DNA from: G963676655 sp963678305
Lineage (GTDB): Bacteria; Verrucomicrobiota; Lentisphaeria; Victivallales; Victivallaceae
NCBI GenBank assembly: GCA_963678305.2
Contig: CAXXVV010000002.1
Coordinates: 180,451 to 244,450 of the forward strand
Length of the DNA stretch: 64,000 bases
Direction of reading: 5' to 3'
In this document: in pieces, positions 19,241-26,794 of the stretch
Position numbering within the stretch: position 1 is the first letter of the stretch
Layout of the letters: the number at the start of each line of letters is the position of its first letter
Made by a program: the position numbers and the translations under genes
The notes under the pieces: model-generated
Databases searched by the model: none
What the model was told of the DNA's origin: nothing
Seen by the model: the letters and a program-made list of their open reading frames with translations, nothing else

Positions 19241-19750
19241 ATGAAGCTGCTGTCAGGCAAATGGCCGCCGTCAGTCAATGGAGCAATGCTGGCATTCTTT
19301 GTCATGCTGATGCTCTATTTGTTCAATGACACGGTCGGAATGTCTGACGGCATGCTGGTTTTCTCCAATTATTGCCGCGAGATCTTCGCCGAAAGGAGTC
19401 TGGAATCCCCCCCTGAACTGGGGTGGCAGCTGGGCTTCCTCGGCGGCATCTTTGTTGGCGCGCTGGCCTCCGCGTTGATCAGTGGCGGCTGGAAGCTGAC
19501 CTTTAACCAGAAGGGCAGTTCTTCATTCATGAACGCCACCTGGCAGACCATCGTTTGTGGTCTGGGGGGAGGATTTCTGGTTATGATCGGTCTGCAATTA
19601 TGCGGCGAATCGTTTTTCGGGCAATTCGCTTCCGCCATGCAGTTGTCAACCGGAGCCTGGATATTCCTGTTCGTAACTTTTATTGTCGGCATGTTCATTT
19701 CCGTTCTCTGGGAACGCGGTTCCGACGGCGGCGGAGAAGAAGATGAATGA
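19241..19750 (+). CDS. YeeE/YedE-like membrane protein, first half
   Basis: A 169-residue integral membrane protein with about four hydrophobic segments. The core IVCGLGGGFLVMIGLQLCG resembles the glycine-rich helix and conserved cysteine of YeeE/YedE (DUF395) transporters, which move thiosulfate or related sulfur compounds; those are often made of two homologous halves. The next gene supplies a matching half, so the two likely form one heteromeric unit. It has a GGAG Shine-Dalgarno before ATG 19241 and an acidic C-terminal tail (GSDGGGEEDE). The substrate is unknown. Its position directly behind fucI is notable but does not by itself prove a link to fucose. Confidence 0.65.
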   Translation: MKLLSGKWPPSVNGAMLAFFVMLMLYLFNDTVGMSDGMLVFSNYCREIFAERSLESPPELGWQLGFLGGIFVGALASALISGGWKLTFNQKGSSSFMNATWQTIVCGLGGGFLVMIGLQLCGESFFGQFASAMQLSTGAWIFLFVTFIVGMFISVLWERGSDGGGEEDE

Positions 19751-19801
19751 AATATCCAATTCCAGAGGATTTAAGATTTAAGGATTAAAAGATAAAGAAC
19801 C

Positions 19802-20380
19802 ATGATTTTAGCAGCAATAGAATTGACAGGAAACTACAAACTGGCGGTAGCGATCATCGTCGGCATGTTCGTCGGTTTCATTCTGGTCAAATCTGATACG
19901 ACCTGGCGCTCAACCTGCGTCAAGGCCCTGCGTCTGAAAGACGGACGCATCCTCAAGACCTTGCTGTTCGCGCTCGGGTTTGGAGTTCTGTTCTTTCATC
20001 TCGGCAGGAACTGGCAGCTGATCACTCCCCACGTCCGTGAAAGTTATCTCTGGCCGTCGATCCTGGGCGGAATATTTTGCGGCACCGGCCTGGCTTTGTG
20101 CGGCAAAATTCCATTGACCGCAACCGCGTCGCTGGCCGCCGGGCGTATTCACGCCATCTGGGTAATTATCGGAATGGTTCTGGCCTATCCGGCTATCCAT
20201 GTGGTTTCCGGCTTCTTTTCCGAAACCATCTACTCCTGGGGCCGCTCTCTGCCGTATCATGACGATTTCTCGGAATTTTTCGCCGTCAACAACTTCGCTT
20301 TATGGATTTCCGGACTGATGATGCTCATGGCCGGAATCATTCACTTCGCACTTTGCCGCAACGAAGGCGGCGAGTCATGA
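19802..20380 (+). CDS. YeeE/YedE-like membrane protein, second half
   Basis: A 192-residue membrane protein with about five hydrophobic segments. WPSILGGIFCGTGLALCGK, then LTATASLAAGRIHAIW, matches the YeeE-type repeat (GG-x-G-x-G with a conserved Cys, then an A-x-GR-x-A-W stretch). It complements the preceding 169-residue protein, from which it is separated by 51 bases. Its stop overlaps the start of the YraN-like gene (ATGA), which suggests one transcript through at least 20805. Identification rests on motif pattern only. Confidence 0.65.
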   Translation: MILAAIELTGNYKLAVAIIVGMFVGFILVKSDTTWRSTCVKALRLKDGRILKTLLFALGFGVLFFHLGRNWQLITPHVRESYLWPSILGGIFCGTGLALCGKIPLTATASLAAGRIHAIWVIIGMVLAYPAIHVVSGFFSETIYSWGRSLPYHDDFSEFFAVNNFALWISGLMMLMAGIIHFALCRNEGGES

Positions 20381-20805
20381 AAATCACCCGCGCCGCCAAA
20401 GCCGCTCACATCCGGCTGGGCAACGCCGGGGAAAAATATGCCGTTAAAATCCTGAAAGCCGAACACTGCCGGGTCCTCTACCGGAATTATCGCTGTTCAG
20501 CCGGTGAAATCGATATTGTCGCCCGTGACGGAGAAACTCTGGTTTTCGTCGAAGTAAAGACCAGACGCGGCCACTTGCAATCTGGAGAAAGTCCCGGCGA
20601 CAACCTTTCTTCACGACAGAAAAAACGTATCATCCGGGCTTCGCGTTACTATCTTTCTGAAATCGATTCGCCATCCTGCCTCTGCCGTTACGATCTGATT
20701 GAAGTTATCGCCGGCCGTTCCGGCCCGAAAAGCATCCGGCATTGGCGCAACGCGTTCAGTCCATCGGACACCAGAACTCACAACCGCTCATTGATTGATT
20801 ATTGA
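20377..20805 (+). CDS. UPF0102/YraN family endonuclease-like protein
   Basis: About 142 residues from ATG 20377, chosen because it gives the ATGA overlap with the membrane protein and begins with the family's usual N-terminus. G-x-GEKYAVKILK, YRNYRCSAGEIDIVARDGETLVFVEVKTR and the later RIIRASRYYL match UPF0102, with the PD-(D/E)XK-like GEID...FVEVKTR core intact. YraN proteins are small, conserved, predicted nucleases or Holliday-junction-resolvase-like proteins of unclear physiological role. The neighbour downstream is a DNA glycosylase, so this pair may be a small DNA-maintenance unit. Confidence 0.9.
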   Translation: MKITRAAKAAHIRLGNAGEKYAVKILKAEHCRVLYRNYRCSAGEIDIVARDGETLVFVEVKTRRGHLQSGESPGDNLSSRQKKRIIRASRYYLSEIDSPSCLCRYDLIEVIAGRSGPKSIRHWRNAFSPSDTRTHNRSLIDY

Positions 20806-20807
20806 TT

Positions 20808-21293
20808 ATGTCGCGCATTATATCCTTTCCGCCTAACATCGACAACCGCTGCAACCGGATAATCCTGGGCTCCATGCCGGGAGTCGAATCATTAAACCAG
20901 CAACAGTATTACGCCCATCCCCGCAACCTGTTCTGGTCGTTCATGGCGGAACTTTTTAATTTCCAGCTTGAACAGCCGTATGAAACGCGTCTTATCAAAC
21001 TGCTGGAACACGGCGTGGCGCTATGGGATTCAGCCGGAAGCTGCATCAGGCCCGGCAGTCTTGATTCGAATATTCGCGATGTTGTTCCCAATGATTTCGA
21101 GTCGCTTTTCAAGCAGTATCCCGGCATCAAAACAGTCTTTTTCAATGGGCGCGCCGCGGAAAATCTCTTTAAAAAGCATACAAAAGATATGCGGTTGCCC
21201 GAACTTAATTATATATCTCTGCCGTCAACCAGTCCCGCGAACGCCTCGATTTCCCGGGAACAAAAATGGACGCAATGGCAACAGGTGAAGTAA
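20808..21293 (+). CDS. DNA-deoxyinosine glycosylase (uracil-DNA glycosylase superfamily)
   Basis: About 161 residues from ATG 20808; a TTG two codons upstream is in frame but overlaps the preceding stop. RIILGSMPGVESLNQQQYYAHPRNLFW is the hallmark of the hypoxanthine-DNA glycosylase group, with ALWDSAGSCIRPGSLDSNIR, FFNGRAA and LPSTSPANAS forming the rest of the pocket. The family removes deaminated adenine (hypoxanthine) from DNA in base-excision repair. It lies 2 bases after the YraN-like gene and ends the co-directional run that starts at fucI. Confidence 0.92.
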   Translation: MSRIISFPPNIDNRCNRIILGSMPGVESLNQQQYYAHPRNLFWSFMAELFNFQLEQPYETRLIKLLEHGVALWDSAGSCIRPGSLDSNIRDVVPNDFESLFKQYPGIKTVFFNGRAAENLFKKHTKDMRLPELNYISLPSTSPANASISREQKWTQWQQVK

Positions 21294-21662
21294 AAATACG
21301 TAAAGTATTTTTTATCGAGGATCTGCAGTCTACATTTTTTTACCCATAGCGGCATCATGAGCTTCACTGGATTTTTTCTTTAGATCGCAGGCTGTCTGTA
21401 GATTATATAATCAGACAGAGATCGCAGGCTGTCTGTAGATTATATAATCAGACAGAGCGACTATCAAAATATCATAAATAAATACAGTAGAATCACTTAA
21501 GAAATTATTAAAAATCAAGTGATGCATTATTAGTCAATTCACAAGTCATTCAGTTTACTATAACCTTTCCCTTTTTTGAGATTAGTGGTTGACAACTTTT
21601 CTATTGTATAAGCATCAGAGATAAGATTTGATGTGCAATAAACAATAGGAGAAAAGTTCATT
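21294..21662. other. Non-coding stretch with AT-rich flanks and a 37-bp tandem repeat
   Basis: About 370 bases without a credible gene. It holds the direct repeat at 21383-21457 and AT-rich sequence before the next start, where AGGAGA precedes ATG 21663 with an unusually long spacing of about 11 bases. I see no tRNA or clear terminator. Confidence 0.5.
21383..21457. repeat. Two perfect tandem copies of a 37-bp hairpin-forming repeat
   Basis: The unit GATCGCAGGCTGTCTG... begins at 21383 and again at 21420, giving two identical 37-bp copies. Each contains CTGTCTG and CAGACAG as inverted arms (21392-21398 and 21412-21418 in copy 1) around the palindrome ATTATATAAT. Perfect identity implies recent duplication. 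Confidence 0.9.
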
Positions 21663-21947
21663 ATGAGCACTGAAAAAGAAAAAAGTAAACAAAAGATCAT
21701 CGCCGTGGTAAAAGAATTTACCAATCCCAAACACCGGAAGCTGGTCATGGAGGGTATGAATTATGCTCAGGAAGCTGAAAAAGCTTTGATAAAAACCGAG
21801 GCATGTCTGAAGCAGATGGAAATGGACGTAAATCGCGGCAACATCGGCAACGCGGAAAAGTTGTACCGGCAAAGTTTTTATCAGTACCGGAAAACTGAAA
21901 ATAAAAAAAGCTGTGTCCGAACGGGAAATAAAGGTGTTTCTCAATGA
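21663..21947 (+). CDS. Hypothetical helical protein, probable N-terminal part of a frameshifted gene
   Basis: A 94-residue reading frame, strongly charged and alpha-helical (HRKLVMEGMNYAQEAEKALIKTEACLKQMEMD). No family recognised. An A7 run at 21903-21909 lies near its end. Deleting one A would continue ...RKTENKK directly into AVSEREIKVFLNDKS of the next frame, giving a single helical protein of about 257 residues. After the A-run this frame yields only a short unconvincing tail (SCVRTGNKGVSQ). I read the two frames as one gene interrupted by a one-base insertion, a sequencing error, or a transcriptional-slippage site. Confidence 0.55.
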   Translation: MSTEKEKSKQKIIAVVKEFTNPKHRKLVMEGMNYAQEAEKALIKTEACLKQMEMDVNRGNIGNAEKLYRQSFYQYRKTENKKSCVRTGNKGVSQ

Positions 21948-22434
21948 TAAATCTTTAATCAAAAAAGCACTGGATAAAACCAGGAAGGCTAACGCTTATA
22001 TCAAAGCGGTAGTACCTAAGTGCCGCATGGTCGTGAATGCTTACGATAAAATATGCAAGCTGTCCAGCGCATTCGCCGATATTGAAAAACTGCGCATGGA
22101 ACAGAAAAAATTATCCTCGTCCGGAAGTTACGTAACTTACTACAATAACATCGCTCAAGGCTTTGCTTCCGCCAGTTCGGTTATGAAAGAAATTACCGGA
22201 AAATTACCGCCCGGAGCATCGGATTATTGCGACTTCATCTTTTCAGTCGCCGAAAATTCCGCAAAAGCAGCCAAAGTTGTCGGTGACTATACGACAAAAC
22301 TGATTAACGAATTTAAAGCGTTTGACAAAGCATTAGCAAAAATGGGAGAAAAAAACTCGTCATTTAATGATGGTGGAATACAAAGAGACATATCCAAGCA
22401 TCCTAATGACAAATCAAATATTTATTTACGTTGA
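21913..22434 (+). CDS. Hypothetical helical protein, probable C-terminal part of the frameshifted gene
   Basis: A 173-residue frame that could start only at GTG 21913, which has no Shine-Dalgarno, so it is better read as the continuation of the preceding frame. It is helix-rich (IKKALDKTRKANAYIKAVV, IEKLRMEQKKLSSS) with a central segment SYVTYYNNIAQGFASASSVM and KLPPGASDYCDFIFSVAEN. No family recognised; no membrane segment. A 178-bp piece of it (from LSSSG to VVGD) is present again at 23294-23471 at about 97% nucleotide identity. Its end overlaps the convergent TPR-like gene by 13 bases. Confidence 0.55.
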   Translation: MSEREIKVFLNDKSLIKKALDKTRKANAYIKAVVPKCRMVVNAYDKICKLSSAFADIEKLRMEQKKLSSSGSYVTYYNNIAQGFASASSVMKEITGKLPPGASDYCDFIFSVAENSAKAAKVVGDYTTKLINEFKAFDKALAKMGEKNSSFNDGGIQRDISKHPNDKSNIYLR

Positions 22435-23147
22435 GCATTGAGCTCGCTACGCCATTTTTGCAAGAGATTTTCGGCTGATTTGCGGAGGGAAGAAGTATTT
22501 TCAGCTTTCTCCAAGATTGAAAATGCTTTTTCCCCTGTATCAACAGCTTTCGACAGATTGTTTGTCCTATAATAATTCTGAGCGAGAATCCAAAGGATCC
22601 TCATCTTAACTTTTGCAGTCCCACTGTGTGTTTTATGGGACTCAAGTTCTTTTAAACCGATGTGACATATCCTGTTTGATTCGGTTATATCATTCAGTTG
22701 TTGAAAAACTTTTGCCTGGCTTGCGTAAATATATGCAAGATAAAGATAATTTTCACCGAATCTGGCAAACGTATGTAACTTATCCTGCAACTTTTTAGCT
22801 TTGACACTATTCTTCAAACTAATGTTATTCTTACTCTGAGAATAGTACAACTCAAATAAAACAATTGCTTCAGGATAATACTTTTTCTCTGGATTGTTTT
22901 TTTCATTACTAAGCAAGCGTGTTTCTAAAAATTCAACGGCTTTGTCGTATTCTTTATTTTTTATATATCTCTGAACTTTAAACTGCCACTTTTGACCCTT
23001 TAGACCGTTATCAGTCTTCAAATGTTTGTCTTTGACTAAGTTTTCTTTCGACAAATCTTCTTTATTCTGCGCGTAGACATTACAAAATAAAATAGCTAAG
23101 AACCAACTAAAGTAGACCTTAAAACAATATTTTCCAAAGATATACAT
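22422..23147 (-). CDS. Exported TPR-like protein of unknown function
   Basis: A 241-residue protein with a signal peptide (YFSWFLAILFCNVYA, cleavage before QNKED). The mature part is Lys-rich and composed of paired helices of TPR character (YDKAVEFLETRLLSN, NYLYLAYIYASQAKVFQQLND, ILAQNYYRTNNLSKAVDTGEKAFSIL). Its base composition is visibly more AT-rich than the flanking chaperone and repair genes. It lies on the opposite strand between the split gene and that gene's remnant copy, which suggests it arrived by, or was caught in, a local rearrangement. No specific partner can be named. Confidence 0.7.
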   Translation of the reverse strand: MYIFGKYCFKVYFSWFLAILFCNVYAQNKEDLSKENLVKDKHLKTDNGLKGQKWQFKVQRYIKNKEYDKAVEFLETRLLSNEKNNPEKKYYPEAIVLFELYYSQSKNNISLKNSVKAKKLQDKLHTFARFGENYLYLAYIYASQAKVFQQLNDITESNRICHIGLKELESHKTHSGTAKVKMRILWILAQNYYRTNNLSKAVDTGEKAFSILEKAENTSSLRKSAENLLQKWRSELNAQRK

Positions 23148-23287
23148 AGATTCCAGAAACTCCCAATAAATTATTTAACAGTTAATATATAATGTCACAT
23201 TCTTTAATCAAGACCCTGTTGGATTAATTTTGCCATCGGCCAAATTACAGAGGACAGCGACTTGTCGAATATTTTAAGCAAAAAGCA

Positions 23288-23471
23288 AAAAAATTATCCT
23301 CGTCCGGAAATTACGTAACTTACTACAATAACATCGCTCAAGGCTTTGCTTCCGCCAGTTCGGTTATGAAAGAAATTACCGGAAAACTACCGCCTGGAGC
23401 ATCGGATTATTGCGACTTCATCTTTTCCGTCGCCGAAAACTCCGCGAAAGCAGCCAAAGTTGTCGGTGACT
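23288..23471 (+). pseudogene. Remnant copy of the C-terminal hypothetical gene (duplicate of 22105-22288)
   Basis: 23294-23471 aligns without gaps to 22111-22288, with 6 mismatches in 178 bases (about 97% identity). Five of the six changes are synonymous in the intact frame (the other is Ser to Asn), so both copies evolved under protein-level constraint before this one was truncated. The frame ends at TGA 23472-23474 right after VVGD. Upstream similarity is lost before the AAAAAA run, and no start codon or Shine-Dalgarno is present. Confidence 0.8.
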
Positions 23472-23723
23472 GAAGAATTATAAGTAAGCAACCGACGAAT
23501 ACACATCGAAATCCGAAGAATACAATTATCCCCAAAGCAATTGGCCGGGGGGCAATTAATAAACATTTCAAACACTTTACAGGTTGACTTTTCGTTATTA
23601 TTTAGTACATTATAAGTTTGGAGAAAAAAGGCATCGAACATTTTTTGCATATTGATGTCAAATTACAGATATTCAAATTATTATTTTATATAAAAAAGTA
23701 TAATAAAACGAAAGGAAACAATC
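23472..23723. other. Intergenic region before grpE with a candidate promoter
   Basis: No gene is seen. TTGACT at 23584-23589 and TACATT at 23606-23611, 16 bases apart, resemble a sigma-70 promoter for the grpE-dnaJ-smpB run, leaving a leader of about 110 bases. I see no CIRCE element (TTAGCACTC-type inverted repeat). Confidence 0.35.
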
Positions 23724-24359
23724 ATGGCTAACGAAGAAGCCAAACAAGCTGAAGAGTGGACCGAATTGCCGCCTGAAACAGAAGACGCTGAAAAGACAAA
23801 AGTGGAAGCTGCAGAAAAGCCGGACGAAAAACCTGCGAAAAAGCGCCGGTTGAGCAAAAAAGAAATGATTACCGAACTGGAAGAACAACTGGTTGCGGCA
23901 TCTGAAAAAAATTTACGCATCCAGGCTGAATTTCAAAATTACCGGAAACGCGTTGCCAAGGATATCGCAAACGCCCGTTTGAACAGTCTGACGGATACGG
24001 TAGCGCCGTTTCTCCAGGTTTTCGATCATTTCAGTATGGCGATGAAAGCGTCCGAGTCAACTGATAATATCCAGTCACTGGTGACCGGACTGAATATGAT
24101 TCTGACGGAATTCCAGAAAGCGATGGACGAACTGGGGGTCACAAAATTCGATGCGGTCGGCCAGAAATTCAACCCGGAACTGCACAACGCAGTAGCAAAC
24201 GAACATTCAGATGAAGTCGAAGAAGGCATGGTCTTGAAACAATGGCTGTGCGGTTATAAACTGGGAGAACGCCTCCTGCGTCCCGCCACGGTTGTCGTCA
24301 GCAGCGGCCCGGAAAAAACGGACGAACTCGAAACAGCAGAAGCATCAGAAGAAGAATGA
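23724..24359 (+). CDS. grpE: Nucleotide exchange factor GrpE
   Basis: A 211-residue protein with an acidic, low-complexity N-terminus, a long coiled-coil helix (ITELEEQLVAASEKNLRIQAEFQNYRKR) and the C-terminal beta domain (VTKFDAVGQKFNPELHNAV, KQWLCGYKLGERLLRPATVVVSS). GrpE releases ADP from DnaK and works with DnaJ, encoded 11 bases downstream; dnaK itself is not in the window. A clear AAAGGAAA Shine-Dalgarno precedes the ATG. Regulation by heat is expected from the family, but no HrcA or sigma-32 site was recognised. Confidence 0.95.
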   Translation: MANEEAKQAEEWTELPPETEDAEKTKVEAAEKPDEKPAKKRRLSKKEMITELEEQLVAASEKNLRIQAEFQNYRKRVAKDIANARLNSLTDTVAPFLQVFDHFSMAMKASESTDNIQSLVTGLNMILTEFQKAMDELGVTKFDAVGQKFNPELHNAVANEHSDEVEEGMVLKQWLCGYKLGERLLRPATVVVSSGPEKTDELETAEASEEE

Positions 24360-24370
24360 GGTAATGCCCT

Positions 24371-25522
24371 ATGGCACAAGATTATTATGATACCCTGGGC
24401 GTCAGCAAAGGCGCTACCGCCGCGGAAATAAAAAAGGCCTATCGTAAACTGGCGATCAAATACCATCCCGATAAAAACCAGGGCGATAAGGCGGCGGAAG
24501 AAAAATTCAAGGAAATCTCTCAAGCCTACGAAGTACTGAGTGACGATAAGAAACGCAGTCAATATGACCAGCTTGGACACGAAGCGTTCACCAGCAAAGG
24601 TCAGGGCGGATTCGGTGGCGGCGGCGGCTTCCATGACCCGTTCGACATTTTCAGCCAGGTATTCGGCGGTGGCGGCGGCGGCAGTATTTTTGAAGATCTC
24701 TTCGGCGGCGGCGGCGGAAGACGTTCCCGTTCCGGGGGGATCGACGGTTCCGACTTGCGTTATGATCTGGAAATAGATTTTGAAGACGCTGTTTTCGGCG
24801 CCGATAAAAAAATATCCATCCCGAAACTGGAAAGCTGCAAACGCTGCAACGGAGCCGGTTGTGAACCCGGCAGCAGCAAGTCAACCTGCAGTCAGTGCGG
24901 CGGGTCCGGACAGGTTGTAATGGCCCAGGGATTTTTCAGTATCCGGCAACCCTGCCCCAAGTGTAACGGAAGCGGTGAATCAATCGATAAACCTTGCAAG
25001 GACTGTCACGGCGAAGGCCGGGTCAGAACCAACAAAAAATTGCAGATCCACATTCCGGCCGGAGTCGATACAGGTTCCAGACTGCGGGTCAGCAACGAAG
25101 GCGAAGGCGGCGCGCGCGGCGGCCGTACCGGTGATCTGTATGTCGTCATCCACGTTAAGGAACATGACATCTTCCGGCGCGAAGGCAACGACATTTTGTG
25201 CGATGTCCCGATCGATTTCGTTACCGCCACTCTGGGCGGAACAGTTGAAGTGCCGACTATCACCGGAAAAGCTAAACTGAAAGTTCCTGAAGGTTGTCAG
25301 AACGGGACCGTATTGCGGATGCGCGGCAAGGGCGTGCCATCATTACGAGGCGGCGCGCGCGGCGACCAGCATATCAGAATTTATGTGGAAGTACCCAAAA
25401 AACTTAACGGTAAACAGCGCGAGGCGTTGAATGCGTATGCCGAAACTATGAGCGACAGCGGACATCATCCGCAGCGGGAGTCTTTCCTCAAAAAGGCAAA
25501 GCGTTTCCTCGGCGCGGAATAA
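24371..25522 (+). CDS. dnaJ: Chaperone protein DnaJ
   Basis: A 383-residue, full-length type I DnaJ. Residues 4-66 are the J domain with the HPD motif (KYHPDKNQGDK). A Gly/Phe-rich stretch (about 75-125) is followed by four zinc-binding CxxCxGxG repeats (CKRCNGAG, CSQCGGSG, CPKCNGSG, CKDCHGEG) and the C-terminal substrate-binding domains. DnaJ delivers unfolded proteins to DnaK and stimulates its ATPase. It follows grpE by 11 bases and precedes smpB by 12, so all three are probably cotranscribed. Confidence 0.97.
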   Translation: MAQDYYDTLGVSKGATAAEIKKAYRKLAIKYHPDKNQGDKAAEEKFKEISQAYEVLSDDKKRSQYDQLGHEAFTSKGQGGFGGGGGFHDPFDIFSQVFGGGGGGSIFEDLFGGGGGRRSRSGGIDGSDLRYDLEIDFEDAVFGADKKISIPKLESCKRCNGAGCEPGSSKSTCSQCGGSGQVVMAQGFFSIRQPCPKCNGSGESIDKPCKDCHGEGRVRTNKKLQIHIPAGVDTGSRLRVSNEGEGGARGGRTGDLYVVIHVKEHDIFRREGNDILCDVPIDFVTATLGGTVEVPTITGKAKLKVPEGCQNGTVLRMRGKGVPSLRGGARGDQHIRIYVEVPKKLNGKQREALNAYAETMSDSGHHPQRESFLKKAKRFLGAE

Positions 25523-25534
25523 TACAGGATTATA

Positions 25535-26026
25535 ATGTCAGGTAAAAATAAAAAATCAAAATCGGACAATAAAAACGAAGGGGCTCTGGCCCGGAACCGC
25601 AAGGCTTTCCATGATTACGAGATTCTCGATACGCTGGAAGCGGGCCTTGAATTGCGTGGAACCGAGGTTAAAAGCTGCCGTTACGGCGGCATTTCCCCGG
25701 TCGACGCGTTTGTCCGGATTGAAAAGGGAGAAGCAATCCTTTATAACCTGAACATTGCGGTTTACGAGCACGGCAACCGGTTCAACCATGACCCGCGCCG
25801 TCCCCGTAAATTGCTGCTGCATAAATCTGAGATACTGAAACTCGCCGGCAAGATCAGAGAAAAGGGGTACACCATCGTACCCCTGAAATTCTACCTCAAG
25901 CGCGGTCGCGTCAAAGTCGAAATCGGCATTGCCAGAGGCAAGACCTTTGGTGACAAACGCGAAACCCTGCGTCGCAAACAGGACGACATGGACGCCCGCC
26001 GCGCCATCGGCAAATACACCGGATAA
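25535..26026 (+). CDS. smpB: SsrA-binding protein SmpB
   Basis: A 163-residue protein with the SmpB core: NRKAFHDYEILDTLEAGLELRGTEVKSCR, VDAFVRIEKGEAILYNLNIAVYEHGNRFNHDPRRPRKLLLHK and the basic C-terminal tail KTFGDKRETLRRKQDDMDARRAI. It binds tmRNA for ribosome rescue. AGGA sits six bases before the ATG. The tmRNA gene, often near smpB, was not recognised in the 188 bases that follow. Translational quality control next to grpE-dnaJ fits a proteostasis operon. Confidence 0.96.
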   Translation: MSGKNKKSKSDNKNEGALARNRKAFHDYEILDTLEAGLELRGTEVKSCRYGGISPVDAFVRIEKGEAILYNLNIAVYEHGNRFNHDPRRPRKLLLHKSEILKLAGKIREKGYTIVPLKFYLKRGRVKVEIGIARGKTFGDKRETLRRKQDDMDARRAIGKYTG

Positions 26027-26214
26027 TATATTGCTCAAAATTCATGAACCGGTCAAGGCTTGTTTCGGGCAAAATATATCGTCCTGATTGCCGCTTGCTT
26101 ATATTTTACTCTGCAAATTAGTCAGAAATATCAGAAAACAGACTGGACAAAATACTTTAATTAATGTAGAATACTGTTACCCCAGGCATTAAAAAACAAG
26201 GAGGAGACAGTATA

Positions 26215-26748
26215 ATGCAAGAGAATCCAGCTCAATCAATTCATCCAGAGGAACAGATTCCACAGTTGCCGCATCCCAACGCCGCACCATCAAAAATGCC
26301 AAGTTTTGCGATGGGATTCATAATCTCCGATGTTGTTTTCTGTGTCATCAAAGGTGTTATCGCACTATTTTCCTTTTTCTTTTTATTTATCATGAGCAAC
26401 AAAGTTCTTGTGAAGCTTGGCTGCTTTGAGCTGCTCACAAATGCAGGGATCTGTGTGATTGGACTCACCGCAAATATTAAACTGATAAAAAGAGACATCT
26501 CAGGAATATTTTTTGCCAATATGAACATCGCATTAACCATAATAAATATGTCGCTTGCCTGCATATCATTGATATACCTGGCGTCCAATCAAAATGGAGC
26601 GCAAAATATACTCGGCACCTATCTGGGAGGAATCATTGGATTAATCGTCAGAGCAGCCTTGCTTATATGCTATATCGTAGCAATAAAACAAGCGAAGACC
26701 TTCTTTGACCAGCAATCAAAATATCAATCCCTAAGTGGCAAAATTTAA
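26215..26748 (+). CDS. Hypothetical four-helix membrane protein
   Basis: A 177-residue protein with a strong Shine-Dalgarno (AAGGAGGAGA). A proline-rich cytoplasmic N-terminus of about 30 residues is followed by roughly four transmembrane segments (VVFCVIKGVIALFSFFFLFI, LLTNAGICVIGLTANI, ITMNIALTII-type helix, GGIIGLIVRAALLICYIVAI). No family recognised. It stands alone between smpB and the convergent large secreted protein, with 46 bases to that gene's stop. Confidence 0.7.
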   Translation: MQENPAQSIHPEEQIPQLPHPNAAPSKMPSFAMGFIISDVVFCVIKGVIALFSFFFLFIMSNKVLVKLGCFELLTNAGICVIGLTANIKLIKRDISGIFFANMNIALTIINMSLACISLIYLASNQNGAQNILGTYLGGIIGLIVRAALLICYIVAIKQAKTFFDQQSKYQSLSGKI

Positions 26749-26794
26749 CGAAACGGTCAGTCTAACACCAATTTGCATTCTCCTGAATGGTGAC

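Noticed and set aside
23387..23650. 87-codon open frame on the minus strand
   Set aside because: It is antisense to the remnant copy at 23288-23471 and has no independent support.
23472..23723. Search for a CIRCE heat-shock element before grpE
   Set aside because: No TTAGCACTC/GAGTGCTAA inverted repeat is present; only a sigma-70-like promoter is plausible.
26027..26214. Possible tmRNA gene next to smpB
   Set aside because: No tRNA-like acceptor ends, tag frame or GGTTCGAATCC-type T-loop could be found in these 188 bases.
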